From: Anthoceros angustus
Taxonomy: Eukaryota > Streptophyta > Anthocerotopsida > Anthocerotales > Anthocerotaceae
Assembly: GCA_010909165.1 (NCBI GenBank)
Contig: MU008163.1
Location: forward strand, 1,984,001 to 2,048,000
Direction: 5' to 3'
DNA: 64,000 bases
The position numbers were made by a program, and so were the translations under genes. Below the pieces are notes generated by a model, which was given only the letters and a program-made list of their open reading frames with translations, searched no databases and was not told where the DNA came from. This document shows positions 24,762 to 37,127 of the stretch, one piece after another (the first letter of the stretch is position 1; the number at the start of each line of letters is the position of its first letter).

Positions 24762-26267
24762 ATGGGAACTAATGTTACTCCTGGAACGGAACCTTGGCCA
24801 TCATTATTAAAATACTCTAGCCCATGTATTGTGACAGCTAAGACTTCTAGTTCTGCAAAAGGAAAGGTATAAGACAATTCAATCCTTTGTATTTTTAATT
24901 CACACCATGTGGAGAAAGATTATTCATATATTTCATCATAACATATTCTGCAGAGTGGCAAAAGCAGCCCTGCAAATGAGCCAAGGGCTAGTGTATCGAC
25001 CACAGAAGATATATTGGATGCAATATTGCCTCCTAGGTGAGTATTCTCAAGTGATTAGTACTTCCCTAATTTTTCAATCATGTTTGGAAATAGTAATCTT
25101 TCTTTTAATTACTAGACAATGGACGGAAGATGGAACCATTTGGGCACAACATGTTTCCACAACCCCTGCAACTCGGCTTGATGTGATCAACTTGCAGGTT
25201 CATTTTTCTTATTCCAATAAGTGTATGGTGAAAATTTGAGTCGGACGCCTTATCTAAAATGTCATATATATTGCTTTTGCCAGGAAAAACTTGACCAACA
25301 ATTACAACATAGGGCTGCTCGTGAAACCGGAATTTGCCCTATAAGGGAGGAACTCTATGCACAAGTATAACTTCTGGTTTTTTTTTCCAATTTCATGTTC
25401 ACAAGAATGAAATTTTCTTCAGTTTGCATAAAACTTTTTAAATAATATCAAGAGAAGTACATTCATGTGAATTCTCAAGAGTAACATTTCATTTGTTTGG
25501 ACGTAGTGTTTTGATGAGCTCATAAGACAAGTAACTGTGAATTGTGCTGAACGCGGGCTCTTGCTTCTTCGTGTACGCGACGAGTTGAGGATGGTAAGCA
25601 TGTGCAATGACAATTTTTTGAGTTCATGAAAGAAATGCTTGAAAAACTTATATTGTCATAAGTGAAAGATGCCATGTAGTATGAGCTAAATTTTCAGTCC
25701 TCAAATAGCACAATATAGAAGGCATCTTATAATGTTGTAATCACAATTTCAACACTAACAGACCATAGCTGCGTACCAAACGCTTTATGAGAGTAGTGTG
25801 GCATTTGGATTGAGGAAAGCTTTACAGACTGAGTGTGGGAAAGCCAACATGGACGTCCGCATTCAACAAGTATGTTTTGGTTTTATTTTATAAAATATGT
25901 GATATATTTTGAATGGTAATTTAAAAGCTATCAGTAATCACGACTGAGTCCTCTAAACTGACGGCAGTTGGAAGCTGAACTCAAGGAGCTTGATAAACAA
26001 GTTGTAGAGTGGAAGGTAGATGTCGCTATTATTTTTACATCAAGAAAATTATCAAATTTTGATATGACTTCGCCATTTCAAGTTGATGGAAACTCATCCT
26101 TTAACTCTTAATGTATTCAGAATAAATGTGAGGTTAATGAAAAAAGAGATGCCGAAAGACGCACTTATGAAGAAAAGAAACACACAGAAGAAATTGCTTA
26201 CTTCACACGCTCTAATAAGCAACTTAAAGCTCAACTAGAGGCTTTCTTGGCTCCCACCAAAAAATAA
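24762..26267 (+). CDS. Axonemal inner-arm dynein light chain, p28 type (DNALI1 family)
   Basis: Eight short exons: 24762-24866, 24954-25036, 25116-25197, 25284-25364, 25507-25593, 25762-25869, 25968-26015, 26121-26267; 246 aa, the usual family length. Conserved blocks in order: PSLLKYSSP, TEDILDAILPPR, ATRLDVINLQ, ARETGICPIREELYAQCFDE, NCAERGLLLLRVRDELRMTI, AAYQTLYESSVAFGLRKALQ, then a C-terminal coiled coil ending KQLKAQLEAFLAPTKK. The protein binds actin-containing single-headed inner dynein arms of motile cilia and flagella. In land plants it should only be used in swimming sperm, so expression is expected in antheridia. The gene is AT-rich with AT-rich introns, unlike the GC-rich neighbours. 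Confidence 0.95.
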
Positions 26268-26641
26268 TATGACATGGTGATTTCTTGGTACTTGTATAAA
26301 AATGAAGCTGCTTTTGCAGCACCATTTTCTCTTAAGGTTGAAGGAGCAAGAAGGTTTTGTAGAGCAATATGAACCAATTTTGAGAGTACTATCTGTATAA
26401 GTATTGAAATTTATACAAATTCAATATGGTTTGTTGGGAATGAAACAAATTAACTACTGAAAGTTTTCATTCCTCTAACGAGCAAAAGTACATTCAAGTT
26501 CACCCTAACGTGAACTTGAATAACAATATTATAGCCCAGAACTTTCCACCTGTAATATAACGATGTTTATTCTAGCAGATGTTGGTGTTGAAATTTTTCT
26601 CATTATTTTATATTATGGGAAAGCATATACATGCAACAAAA
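26268..26641. other. Convergent intergenic region, p28 / class V aminotransferase
   Basis: 374 bp AT-rich, holding the 3' UTRs of two convergent genes. No gene seen. Confidence 0.5.
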
Positions 26642-29187
26642 TCAAACCCTAAAATCTATCAATGCTGGGTTTATACAAACAGGTACATCCACATGTTTGG
26701 GATGTGCATCAAGCAACTTTGCAATAGTCTTGGCTACATCCAAGTACAAGCAATATTTGTGGCTGGCTGACGTATCTTCTAACTTCTTGATCATGTTTAA
26801 GTAAGAATCATGATTTTGGGAAAACCGTGACGGTAATATTGCTTGTGGGATGACTGAGTCCAGTGTACTTTTACATGTCCATTCCCCGGTATACCAATTA
26901 AAATTATATAAAGGGAGGAACCGTTGACCATATTCAGCTAGGAACTCAATGGCGGAAAGAATGAACTCAAATTCTTCATTGGAGATATAGTAGCCGAAGC
27001 TGAGCCTTGCCCATCCTGGCCTTACAGCACCTTTACCCTGAGTAGCATTCGACTGGTCAGATTCACGATCGTCTCAGAACATCTCAAAGCACAACGGAAA
27101 TACACAAACGTTCGGTCACTACCTGTTGTAGAGATTCGCGGATGGCCAGGGAACGTTGGTGGTTGATGTTGAGAAGGTAGTGGCCGTAGGGTCCAGCACA
27201 TGCACATCCTGCTCGGGCTTGAATACCAAACAGGTCATTCAAAAGCCTCACAACAAAACGGCAATGCAAGGGCTTCCCACGTTGTTCTGTGCTCAGCTTC
27301 TCCTTTTTCATGTCAGAGTTAAATGCGTATATGTCGATCTTGTCTGGAACACAGCAGCTAGCATATTCCTCGTCAAAGCTGCTCACTCTCCGTCGGTGTG
27401 CTTGAGGCTCCAGTTGTAGCTGGTGGGCGTCCCTGTTCTTCATCGGCTCTTTTGAGTCAACCACGAACGACAGGATAGCACAACGCTTAGCTTCAGTGTT
27501 GCCAAGTATGCGAATGTAGGGGTTCTTCTGCAACCGCTTGATAGCAGTGGTAATGAAGTGCTGCTCACGGGTTTCAATCAGATGAGAGCCGATAAGTTCC
27601 TTTACCCAGAAGGCGAGAGCAGCCCTGACCTTTTGCACAATGGGAGGAGTACCAGCGTCCTCCCTGTGCTCAACGTTCTCAATGTAGAGGGTATCCTGCA
27701 TCAACACAAGATAAAAATGTTGTGCTTTTAGTGTTTCATATGGTTTAGTCCAAACCTGTCAGATTCTGCAGTCTTCTTACCTGTCTGTTATATCCGTTCA
27801 CAAACTCTACAGTACCACCTCCGCAAAAGGATGGTGGACCATCCTTAAGCAGGTAAATCTTCTTGCTCATCAGCAAGATGCCGGGTGAACCTGGGCCTCC
27901 CACGAATTTGTGAGGGCTTAACACCAGAGCATCGTAACCATCCAACTGTCCAGCGCGCATATCGATCTTCACATAAGGGCCACTGTAACCAGAAAACAAC
28001 ATAAGACCTGGAGTTATGTGGACTTGAGCACCTGAGGTAGCTGCAGAGCACTGAATAAGCATGTTCTCACCAGGCAGCAAAGTCAAAACAGACAAAAGCA
28101 CCATGCTCATGGAGAAGGCGGGCAATTGCTCGGGTGTCACTCATAATGCCCGTCACGTTACTGGCTGCCGAGAAGGAGCCAAGCTTGGGTCGATCTCTGT
28201 ATTTAGGATCCTGCAGTCTTACCTCAAGCTCCCTCATATCCACACCACTGCCATCTTCGTGAATAGGTATCTCTATCACCTGCATTCAAATTGCACACCG
28301 TTTCACAATATTCGATAACAAGAAGCTCTCACATGATGCTGTCCATACTTGAGTTCCACTCTAAAGATTTAGCAGCTCGGGAGAAGTCCGATCAAGCTTG
28401 GTTGACGTGGTTGGGAACCTACCTCGGCCAAACTCTCCCGCCATGACAGCAAATTAGAGTGGTGCTCATAGGGCCCGAGAAACACCACCCACCTCTCGCC
28501 GGGGTCCAGCATACTGAGGACTCGTTCTCGGAGAGTAGAAGGCACGGTGATGGCCATGCAATCTTGAAGCTTTTTCAAAGCCGCTGTTGTCCCAGCACCA
28601 CAGAAGAAGATGGCCTCTTCCTCTGTTCCGCCCAGGCAATGCTTGATGAAGTCTCCAGCCTCCTGGACCGCTTGGCTCATCCTCTTGCCAACATGACTGT
28701 CTTCCGTGTGCGTATTCCCTGGCAAAAAAATAAAACGTGTGAGAAAGTTAACGAGCTTCATGTCATCGACGGCAGCTGGCGATCGCGAAGGACAAACTGC
28801 TACGAAGTGAGCTGTACCGTAAAATGGTAGCACACGTTGAGCCAAGATGTTCTCAACGTGCAGAAGGTGCTGTCCCGACGCTGTGTGGTCCGCGTAGGTC
28901 AGAAGCCGCTTGACACCAAGCGGTGTAGTGAATTCAACATTGCGTCCAATGATCTGAGACCTGAGCCAAGCACATCTTTCCGCTTCACTTTTCTCAGCAT
29001 TCTTCCACTGTGGTGGCAGAAGTTGCTCTTCATGGCCTAGAGTAAGCTTCGCAGCTGAAATGCTTTCACTTTCTTCTGCTTTCGTTCGCGAACCCTGATC
29101 AATCACAGGACACGTCTGCACCTTCCTCTCGACCTGATCCAACGTTTGATGATATGACGCCATCAAGGTTGGACTTCTCGGCGCCAT
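26642..29187 (-). CDS. Class V aminotransferase (cysteine desulfurase-like fold), PLP enzyme
   Basis: Six exons: 29187-28818, 28718-28423, 28279-28071, 27982-27781, 27695-27123, 27037-26642; 681 aa. Landmarks: YADHTASGQHLLHVEN, PFYGNTHTEDSHVGK, a Gly-rich GAGTTAALKKLQ, SAASNVTGI, CFDFAACGPYVKIDM and the PLP-lysine site LSPHKFVGGPGSPGIL (Lys about 316). After a long insertion it has GCACAGPYGHYLL, then a C-terminal extension of about 130 residues ending at the stop at 26642. The fold is that of NifS/SufS-like enzymes, but the protein is some 250 residues longer than SufS. I recall this variety from bacteria and algae; whether it cleaves cysteine is not shown. ATG 29187 is the first true Met in frame. 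No clear transit peptide was assigned. Confidence 0.88.
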
Positions 29188-31058
29188 TGAGGAAGGTGAC
29201 AATTGTCGCTGCGATTATGACAGAAGCCCTTGGCTCTAAGCCTCCATGCCTGCAGACGGTTCTGCGTGTTTCGAGATGATTTCAGAAGGTCAGAAGAACG
29301 TACGTACAGCTGAAGACAGATACATGAAGCGCAAATATACTCTTGTGTCTCCTATCGCTTGAAAGCAGCACAAGAGAGTTGAAGGACAACCGGCGGCTAT
29401 GAAGGACTGTCGGCCACTGGACTGGAGGGAGGAATCGGGTCTGACAATAGCCGGAATCAAGAGAACGCCATTTCAAAGGAGGCTACAATCATGATATATC
29501 GTATGGTTGAAGTGGACGAAGCGTGCTTATGCTTCCAACCGGAGAAGCAGACAGACAGAGCTCACAAGACTGTATCACGAAGATCTTGGCACTCCTAGCC
29601 TGGTTCCGAATGGAGGTACTCAGCATGCTTCCGTGGCTATTTCAACTTGGGTGGAGACGCTGCGGCAGCAAGCAGAGAGAGGAAAGCAAGATGCAGTTGA
29701 GGAAAGAGAGCAACACCATGCCTCTCACGAGTGCTGTTGAAATGCGTCGGGGCACGAGCTTCCTTCATCAGCTCAGCGGCAGCAAACGCCACTCCGCAAG
29801 CCATTTCTAGATCAACCGGAAGAGCTTAAGCGTGGCAAGCTCACCAGCGTCACTCACAGAAAGTGACAGAACAGCAAGGCCTGGTTCAAGTACAATCCCG
29901 GACATGGACAAACACAATCTTGCTGCAAGCGCCTTGAGCATTGAGTATGTCATGTCAGAGTCTAGGATGCCGCTGAGATTCGAACAAACAAAACAAATAT
30001 CAAAACTCCACATGTGCGATTCCGGCACCACAGCTAAACGATGTCTGCTTTCCGAGGAGTCCAGGACGCCGAGTAGCTGCGGTGCCGGAACCTCAGAGAG
30101 AGCGTGTTATGCGCACCCTCCCTAGCTGTACGCTGTACGCAGCCGGAGGAATTGCTACGAGAATGCCAATGGATTTCCGGACTGCGATTCTCCGGTTCGC
30201 GCTCCATCTCCACTGTCCGTGGCGCTCTGGACTCTGGAGTCTGCAACTGACAGCTAAAAGCAAACCCTGTCCCTGTCGCCACCAACTGTCGAGAGCTGGA
30301 GAGTGCCTTGATGCGCATCACCACCTTGGTCACTGACATGGCCAGGAGATTCTTCACTTCTTGGTAGGTAGTGAATGAACCTGGTCCAAGTTCGCTGTCT
30401 TGACCTCGGCACTGAAGAAGCATTCCTTCCATGCTGACCCTTTCCTTGAGGCTTGGAGAACTTTTCCTTTGCGCTTTTTTAGGACCGGTCTAGCGCCGCA
30501 CGAAGAGCAAGACACGAGGATAATGTACATACGTAGGTGCTATGTTTCTAGTCAGTTTGATATTTAATAATATTATATAGGTGCCAAATTCTTTTTCAGC
30601 TTCACACTTTTGCAAATTATTTATATAAGTTTATTTAAGATGTAAGATGCAGCTCATTTTTTATCATTGGATGAATAGAGAAACTCGTATTCACTAACTA
30701 GAAAGAATGGACTAACTACGTAAAGGACACAAGATGAGACATACCCGGCCTTAGAGATACAAGATGGAAACACAAACACCCCCCAGTCACATAGATAGCA
30801 ACCGCAGATTAGAGACACGTGAAAGTAGGACACGAGGAAGATTAGAGAGGGGACAAAGCTAGGAGCTCACCCAACACGATTTGTTGACGACTGTGTGTGT
30901 GCCGTTTTATTGTGTGGACAATATGACCACCCACTTGTTGAGGAAAAATGTGACCACCTACACTGGTTTTCAACACGGAATGGAACGACTGCTGGCATCC
31001 GAAACGGGCACGTTCTTCTGGACGCGAAGAGAGGAATGCGAAGACGTAGGGATGAGTA
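29188..31058. other. Intergenic, weak minus-strand candidate exons
   Basis: No gene recognised. Two minus-strand open frames (30432-30034 starting MEGMLLQCRGQDSELGPGSF, and 30031-29807 containing LSGILDSDMTYSMLKALAAR) could be exons of one small gene, but I found no convincing splice between them. 30540-30860 is AT-rich and contains no exon. Confidence 0.3.
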
Positions 31059-33464
31059 CTACAAGTCTGCGAGCCGTTCATTTTCCCGCCGTAGATGCCG
31101 TACCTCCTCTATTAGTTCAGCCTGGAAATCTTGCATGTTTTTCATGGCAGCTTTCATCTCCAGGTGTTGAATGTGGAACTGGCGAAGTAGCTCAAGGTGG
31201 AGGTTCTGGACGTCTTCATGAATGGCTTGCTGTACCGCTCCAAGAGATTCATCTAGAGCTCGCTGCACTAGCTGGAGAGCAAAGGAAGGGGTCTCAGGCT
31301 GAGAATGACCTTGGGGTAGAGAGCTAATTGAGGAGACCTGTCCGACTGGAAGAGGAAGTTGCCGGGGCGAAGTTCCGGCGTCAGCTTTCGTTTCACGTGA
31401 GACGTCGCTTCCTTTTGCCAAATCCGCAGCCGATTTCGGTTTGCCGCTATCATCCTTGCTCTGGGGTGGAGGAGAGAGAGAGTTGACTGCTGTCACGCCA
31501 TCTCCAGCCTCAAGCGATTTCGCTTGCGAGAAATTCGGCTGCAACCTTTTGTCCCCAGAAGCCAGCTTTCTTGAAGAGACCATGAGCCTGTGATTCCCTA
31601 GTGATCCTGCAGGATCCACAGATCGCAACCCTTCAAATCCTGTCGGAGACCCGCTTGCTGAAGACAGATGTTTCAGACCTAAAGCCAGCCGAGATGAAGA
31701 CAAGTCCAGGTCCGAGTTCTGTGCTCCGTTAAAAGCGGCCCAGGGGGCTGCACCATTTGCTGCAGGCGTTCCCAATGAATCAAGCTCAGGAGGGGCTGAC
31801 TCTCCAGAATTAGCCACTTGAACGGGAGTCGAATATGCAAACCTTGAAATCAGGTGCCCTTGAATCGGAGCTGCACGAAACGTACCCCTGTCAGCTGGTG
31901 CATCCCCTCCCCAAGCCTCTGGAGGAGTTGCTGAAGGCGATCTTGCCAGAAGACCCATAAGTCTGCCCGTTCCAGGTGACGAGGGGGAAATCTGTGCTGG
32001 CGTGCCGTCCTTCTGTGCTGAACGGGGCTCGTCCTTGAAGTCTTCAAAGGTGGAAAGCCTCCTTATGCCAGGTGATTTCAGTCCCCAAGAAGACTTCTTC
32101 GCTCCATCCCCTGATGGTAAGTCTCTCCTAAAGTCATAGTTCTCATCCCACGAATTGAGCATGGAGGGCATGATCGGCTGCACATCAACCAGAGGCGAAA
32201 ACACCTCCATGTCATCATCTCCACCGAAAGCAGCTCGAGGGGTCTGCAGTCGTGTCACACCTCCGTTTGTCCACGGCTGGCTAGCCCTACTCCCGTCCAC
32301 AGCTGACCTTCCAGAGACTGCACCCGGCGCAGTTCCAGCACCATCCTCAGCACCCCTTCCTGCATTTCGCAAACTGGCAGCCGAAGTTAGAGAACGTCCT
32401 CTTGTGCTAGGAACTGTGGCTGGAAGAGGATCCGGCATGAGAACAGAGTCTTCTGTTGTGACAGATCCAAGTAAAGCGGTATCCAGATTGCAGTTGGCCT
32501 CATTCACAGCAACGGGGTTGCTACGCTGCCAGCTCAAGCTCGAAACAGCATCGGAGGCACCGTAAGCTCGAAGGATAGTGAACGGCTGCAGCTTGCCCCT
32601 AATGTCATAAAACACCACCCGACCACTGTTTGTACCAGCTGCTAAAACTCCACCATCATCCCTGAACGCCAAGGACGAAAACGGTGCTTCACACGGAACA
32701 CAATGCACAGGTTTCTTCAATCCGGGGTCAAAAGCATACAGCTTCTTGTCCAAACCAACGCTGACAATGAGCTTATCATTGCTCGGCGAGAAGCAAACCC
32801 CCGTAGTCGGAGCCAAATGCTGCTTCATCCAAGACATCTTCGGACTCCGACCCGTGGTATCCCAGAGGTGAACCGAGCCATCGTCCCCAGCTGTCACCAA
32901 CATGTGCCTGCTAACCCGCGAATACTCCAACACTCTCAGCACCTGGTTGTTCGGATCTTTCAGCTCAGCTGTGCGGGTGCCTGATGCCAGATTATGCAGA
33001 ATAAGATCTCCGCTCAAGCTCACAGACGCCAGCTGCTCATCCCTGCAATTATATCCTACGCCTGTGATCGTCTCCACATGACCTTTCAACCACTTGATGC
33101 ACCGCTTCCGCTGGAGGTCCCACACTCTCACCACTTTCCCTGAGCCACCTGAACACATGTATCTTGAACCCTTGCTGCTGAAACATATGGCCAGAATGGA
33201 CTCGTCGGCGGCCTCCACCGTGTCTGTGTTCAGCTCTGGCATAATTCCTACGGATTGTCCATTCTTCATCCATAGCGAGATCTTGCGGTCTTCTCCGGCA
33301 CTGGCAATCACCAAATTGGTGTGGTTCCATCGGACGCAGTTCACCAGCAACCCTGGGGTCGGCGTGTGCTGGAAAGCGCAAGGGTCTCCCCGCTCCACCG
33401 ACACGTCGAAGAGCTTCACGGTGTCGCCTCCGCACGCCGCGAGCAGGGACTGCGTCTGCGCCAT
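31059..33464 (-). CDS. NEDD1: NEDD1-like WD40 protein (gamma-tubulin recruiter), intronless
   Basis: A single uninterrupted frame of 801 codons. Residues about 1-330 form a WD40 propeller (repeats ending [20 protein letters not shown] and similar). A disordered Ser/Pro-rich middle follows. The last 75 residues ([20 protein letters not shown] to the end) are the conserved helical C-terminal domain that in NEDD1/GCP-WD binds the gamma-tubulin complex, with [18 protein letters not shown] as the most typical segment. The protein targets gamma-tubulin rings to spindle and phragmoplast microtubules. Plant NEDD1 genes that I know carry introns, so the intronless state is unusual among the multi-exon genes here. 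It is head-to-head with eL42. Confidence 0.93.
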   Translation of the reverse strand: MAQTQSLLAACGGDTVKLFDVSVERGDPCAFQHTPTPGLLVNCVRWNHTNLVIASAGEDRKISLWMKNGQSVGIMPELNTDTVEAADESILAICFSSKGSRYMCSGGSGKVVRVWDLQRKRCIKWLKGHVETITGVGYNCRDEQLASVSLSGDLILHNLASGTRTAELKDPNNQVLRVLEYSRVSRHMLVTAGDDGSVHLWDTTGRSPKMSWMKQHLAPTTGVCFSPSNDKLIVSVGLDKKLYAFDPGLKKPVHCVPCEAPFSSLAFRDDGGVLAAGTNSGRVVFYDIRGKLQPFTILRAYGASDAVSSLSWQRSNPVAVNEANCNLDTALLGSVTTEDSVLMPDPLPATVPSTRGRSLTSAASLRNAGRGAEDGAGTAPGAVSGRSAVDGSRASQPWTNGGVTRLQTPRAAFGGDDDMEVFSPLVDVQPIMPSMLNSWDENYDFRRDLPSGDGAKKSSWGLKSPGIRRLSTFEDFKDEPRSAQKDGTPAQISPSSPGTGRLMGLLARSPSATPPEAWGGDAPADRGTFRAAPIQGHLISRFAYSTPVQVANSGESAPPELDSLGTPAANGAAPWAAFNGAQNSDLDLSSSRLALGLKHLSSASGSPTGFEGLRSVDPAGSLGNHRLMVSSRKLASGDKRLQPNFSQAKSLEAGDGVTAVNSLSPPPQSKDDSGKPKSAADLAKGSDVSRETKADAGTSPRQLPLPVGQVSSISSLPQGHSQPETPSFALQLVQRALDESLGAVQQAIHEDVQNLHLELLRQFHIQHLEMKAAMKNMQDFQAELIEEVRHLRRENERLADL

Positions 33465-33642
33465 GGCCGGGCAGTAGTAATTTTCGCAACTTCCTCAAAC
33501 AGGAGCTTCCCTCGCAAACCCTAAACCCTAAAATGGTCGGGGTGACAGCGTTTTTTCCTCTTTCGCTCCGAGTCTTCATCAGTTGCCTGGATTCTCTGCC
33601 GGCGCGGTTGGTTGCGGTGTTGGCTACGGGCCGCTTTCAGCC
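33465..33642. promoter_or_regulatory. Shared bidirectional promoter with tandem telo-box
   Basis: 178 bp separate the NEDD1 start (minus) from the eL42 start (plus). At 33516-33533 it has two overlapping AAACCCTAA telo-boxes. Telo-boxes are a known element of plant ribosomal-protein and cell-division promoters, which fits both neighbours. Confidence 0.75.
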
Positions 33643-34260
<618 letters not shown>

Positions 34261-35260
34261 GTGTCTGTAGAATTGCAGGATTCAATTTTGAGCTCTTGTA
34301 TCCGTTGGCACATTTACTTTGTGCTGCTGATGGTGACGATGAGAGATGTGGCTGAGCTTGTGCTCAGTCTCCGGAAGTGTTGTGGATCTATGGGTTAATT
34401 AGCGGCCAGTTCCACACTCAATCCTGGCTGCAACGGTAGTAAAGAGCTAATCTCTTGTCTCAAAAGCCTTGTATTGCGTTCAGTTCGCACGCCCAATGGT
34501 CCGATTTGCACGACTCCCAGTGCTGGTGCTGTTGTTGCGTCTCGTATTCGCTTCCTTCCTTCCTTCGTGCACAATTTCATGCGCCAGATGTTATCTGAAG
34601 TGAGATGAACGCGTTCAACCCAGAGCTGGCGATGGCACAGCGTCGTTACATCAGGTATGTTGCTTGATATGACAGCATTTGCTAACCTTCTCGTGATGAC
34701 CTGACGGTTGATCGTAGCAAACTCCTTCCACCCTGTTGGTAAGTCTGTGCAGAAGCTCCTGACTTGATACTCAATCTGAGTATTTAGCTGAAACTGTGAG
34801 CCTACTCGTGTCAACATGGGCAGCTCACTGAGGCCGTTGAGGCTCTGGGAGCCTTGGTAATTACTAATGACCCGTGGTTGTACGTCCAAACCTCATTTGC
34901 TACGGTTCTGCTCTCACCTTGACGGAGGGGCATGAGTCGGACTTAACCCCTAGATGACGAACAGATTTTCCCCCTATTTCCCTGCTCATCAATTCACCCA
35001 AATTATGGTTCGTCAGCGTGATTTTTGTTCGTTTTTCTGATACCACAATAATTCCCAGCACTCGGCGAGCTTTGGAGTCTTCCATCTCCATTTAGAGGTA
35101 ACTCGGGGAGGTTAGGAGCTCGATGTTCCCCACCTTACCATGGAATCATATTGTTCTTTGAGCAATCTCACTATATGAACTATTTAACTAATTCCTGCAA
35201 TTTATGAAAGCATCAACGCCTCACCACAATGAGTGTCTTCCATGTTGTATTAAATACAAA
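34261..35260. other. 3' flank of eL42, no further gene seen
   Basis: About 1 kb. The longest frame (34889-34395, minus) has no motif and probably overlaps the eL42 3' UTR on the other strand. Confidence 0.45.
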
Positions 35261-35268
35261 ACACGCAC

Positions 35269-35490
35269 AGTCAAGCGGCCAGAACCGAGCTTAACGTATA
35301 GTCTTAAATCCAAGATATTCATTTGTTTAAATTTAATAATTAAAATATTTAAATGATTTAAATTCAATAAATTGGGAGCACCAGTCAAGTCAAGTGGCCG
35401 GAACCGAGCTTCCGGTATAGTCTTAAATCCAAGATATTCATATGTTAAAATTTAATAATTAAACATATTTAAATTCAATAAATTGGAAGC
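35269..35490. repeat. Tandem duplication of about 115 bp
   Basis: Two copies share cttaaatccaagatattcat and gaaccgagctt with small differences, at about 35269-35381 and 35387-35490. AT-rich, non-coding. Confidence 0.8.
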
Positions 35491-35534
35491 AACACTTAAA
35501 GGGTTCGAACCAACAAGCTCACCTTCGTACATGG

Positions 35535-36230
35535 CAATCTAACAACTACTACTACTACTACTTCATTTATGTCCACGGAGGATGGAAGGACCATCATGGG
35601 ATAGAGATAGTATAGCCTAAAAAGAGATGAAACACGGCGTACACATACGTGCGTATGAACTAGAGGGACATAGACAGTTTGAGATGAGACCAAAAAAAAC
35701 AAAAAGGAGGGAAAGCTACAAGAAGGAAAAAAAAGGAAAAAATCTATAAACAGTCCAACCGGGTCTGCCGATAATCAAGAAGCTCGAAGAGACATAGACC
35801 AGTGAGCTTGGGAATATGAAAGGAAAAGAGTCTGCACAGGGAAAAACTAGCACACTCGAAAAGAAGCCTGTAACGAGCCTGAATAGGAGCATATGCAGGG
35901 CAAATCACTCAATTACAACAACAACAATAACTTTATTTATGTCTGCTTAGGATAGAAGGATCACCATGGGACAGAGATAATACAACGGAAAAGAAGTAAA
36001 AAATAGAGTACACATATGTACATCCAAATTAGAGACATAGGAAATGTTTGAGATAAGAGAAAAAAGATGCAAAAGATGCAAAAGCTAGAAGGAGTCCAAG
36101 AAGGCAATGATCAAGAAGCTCAAAAAGACATAGGCATGAGAGCTTAGGGATATGAAAAGAGAAAAATATGCACCATAAAAAACTTGGCATACTAAAAAAG
36201 AAGAGTGTATCAAGCCCCAATGTCACCGTA
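35535..36230. repeat. Diverged tandem duplication of about 390 bp
   Basis: Copy 1 (about 35550-35890) and copy 2 (about 35930-36230) share the order tttatgtcc/tttatgtct, ggatggaagga / ggatagaagga, catgggacagagata, gtacacatac, aagctcgaagagacataga / aagctcaaaaagacatagg and aaaagaagcctgta / aaaagaagagtgta. No coding content; it may be a decayed transposon-derived repeat. Confidence 0.65.
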
Positions 36231-36308
36231 AGCGCGTGAGATGTCATTCATAAAAAGAAGTCTACAATTCAATCCATTACCGTAGACCAAGGTAACTTAG
36301 TATCCATA

Positions 36309-36480
36309 ATTTTTCAGCTAATTAACTGGGCAAGCATCTCACTAAGGAAAGATAGGAGAGTAGAATCGCTATATATATGTAGCTACCATAATTTCCTAGC
36401 TAATTAACTGGGCAACGCATCTCACCAAGGAAAGATAGGAGAGTAGAATCTCTCTATATATGTAGCTACTCTAAGCTTAT
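36309..36480. repeat. Tandem duplication of about 90 bp
   Basis: Two near-identical units containing agctaattaactgggcaa, aggaaagataggagagtaga and tatatatgtagctac at about 36309-36390 and 36391-36471. Confidence 0.85.
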
Positions 36481-36716
36481 CATAAGTTAAAATATGACCA
36501 AGGTAACTTTAACTCCGTGATCCAAGAAAAGTAATCCAAGCTCACGAGAGTAAGATCTCTATATATATAGCTATAAGCTCTTATCTATTATTCATAAGCT
36601 TAGTCTAAGTTAGAAATAAACGAGCTAAACTTTTATATCAAGTGGGAAGCCGGTGGAAGAAGTCTTAAAGTCAAGCTCTAAAATTTGATTCATTTGAGTT
36701 CTATTTTGAGCATCAC

Positions 36717-37127
36717 GTGGGAGGTGCTAAACTTTGCAATAAGATTGTTTTTCTTAAGATGGTGGTAAAAAAGTGGCGATGTGGGTTAAGGGTCTTGAAG
36801 TGGTTTACAATCTTTACAGCTGGGATTGCTTATGTCACTGTGGGTGATAAGATGAATATTCATACCGATTTCTTGGATATCAAAGAGGACAAGCTCACAG
36901 TTGTTCCTCGAAAGAAAAGAGTTACATTTTCATTAGAGGATAATATATTTTGGATGCCACCACATACCCCATTGCCTCCATTGGAGCGACGAATACCTAC
37001 AGCAGCTAAACCGAAAGGAAGCGCGATGAAGAAGGGTGTATTGCCAGGTCCTATAAATGAAGTAGTGTCAACGCCATGTCAATGTCGTCAATGTGTGTCA
37101 ATGTGGTCAGTGTGTATTGTAATTTGA
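36717..37127 (+). CDS. Orphan 136-aa reading frame
   Basis: Opens MGGAKLCNKIVFLKMVVKKW and contains a hydrophobic stretch (about residues 27-43) and the segment PRKKRVTFSLEDNIFWMPPH, which includes an RVTF word of the PP1-docking type (RVxF). The 3' end runs into an inverted repeat arm, so this may be part of a transposon or a captured exon. Not recognised. Proof that it is a gene is lacking. Confidence 0.3.
   Translation: MGGAKLCNKIVFLKMVVKKWRCGLRVLKWFTIFTAGIAYVTVGDKMNIHTDFLDIKEDKLTVVPRKKRVTFSLEDNIFWMPPHTPLPPLERRIPTAAKPKGSAMKKGVLPGPINEVVSTPCQCRQCVSMWSVCIVI

Noticed and set aside
26268-26770. 63-aa plus-strand frame at 26579-26770
   Set aside because: Overlaps the last exon of the class V aminotransferase on the other strand.
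33516-33533. Interstitial telomere repeat
   Set aside because: Only about two and a half units within a promoter; better explained as a telo-box.
34395-34889. 164-aa minus-strand frame next to eL42
   Set aside because: No recognisable domain and overlaps the probable eL42 3' UTR; kept out for lack of support.
35499-35512. tRNA B-box-like gggttcgaacc
   Set aside because: No A box or cloverleaf could be formed around it.
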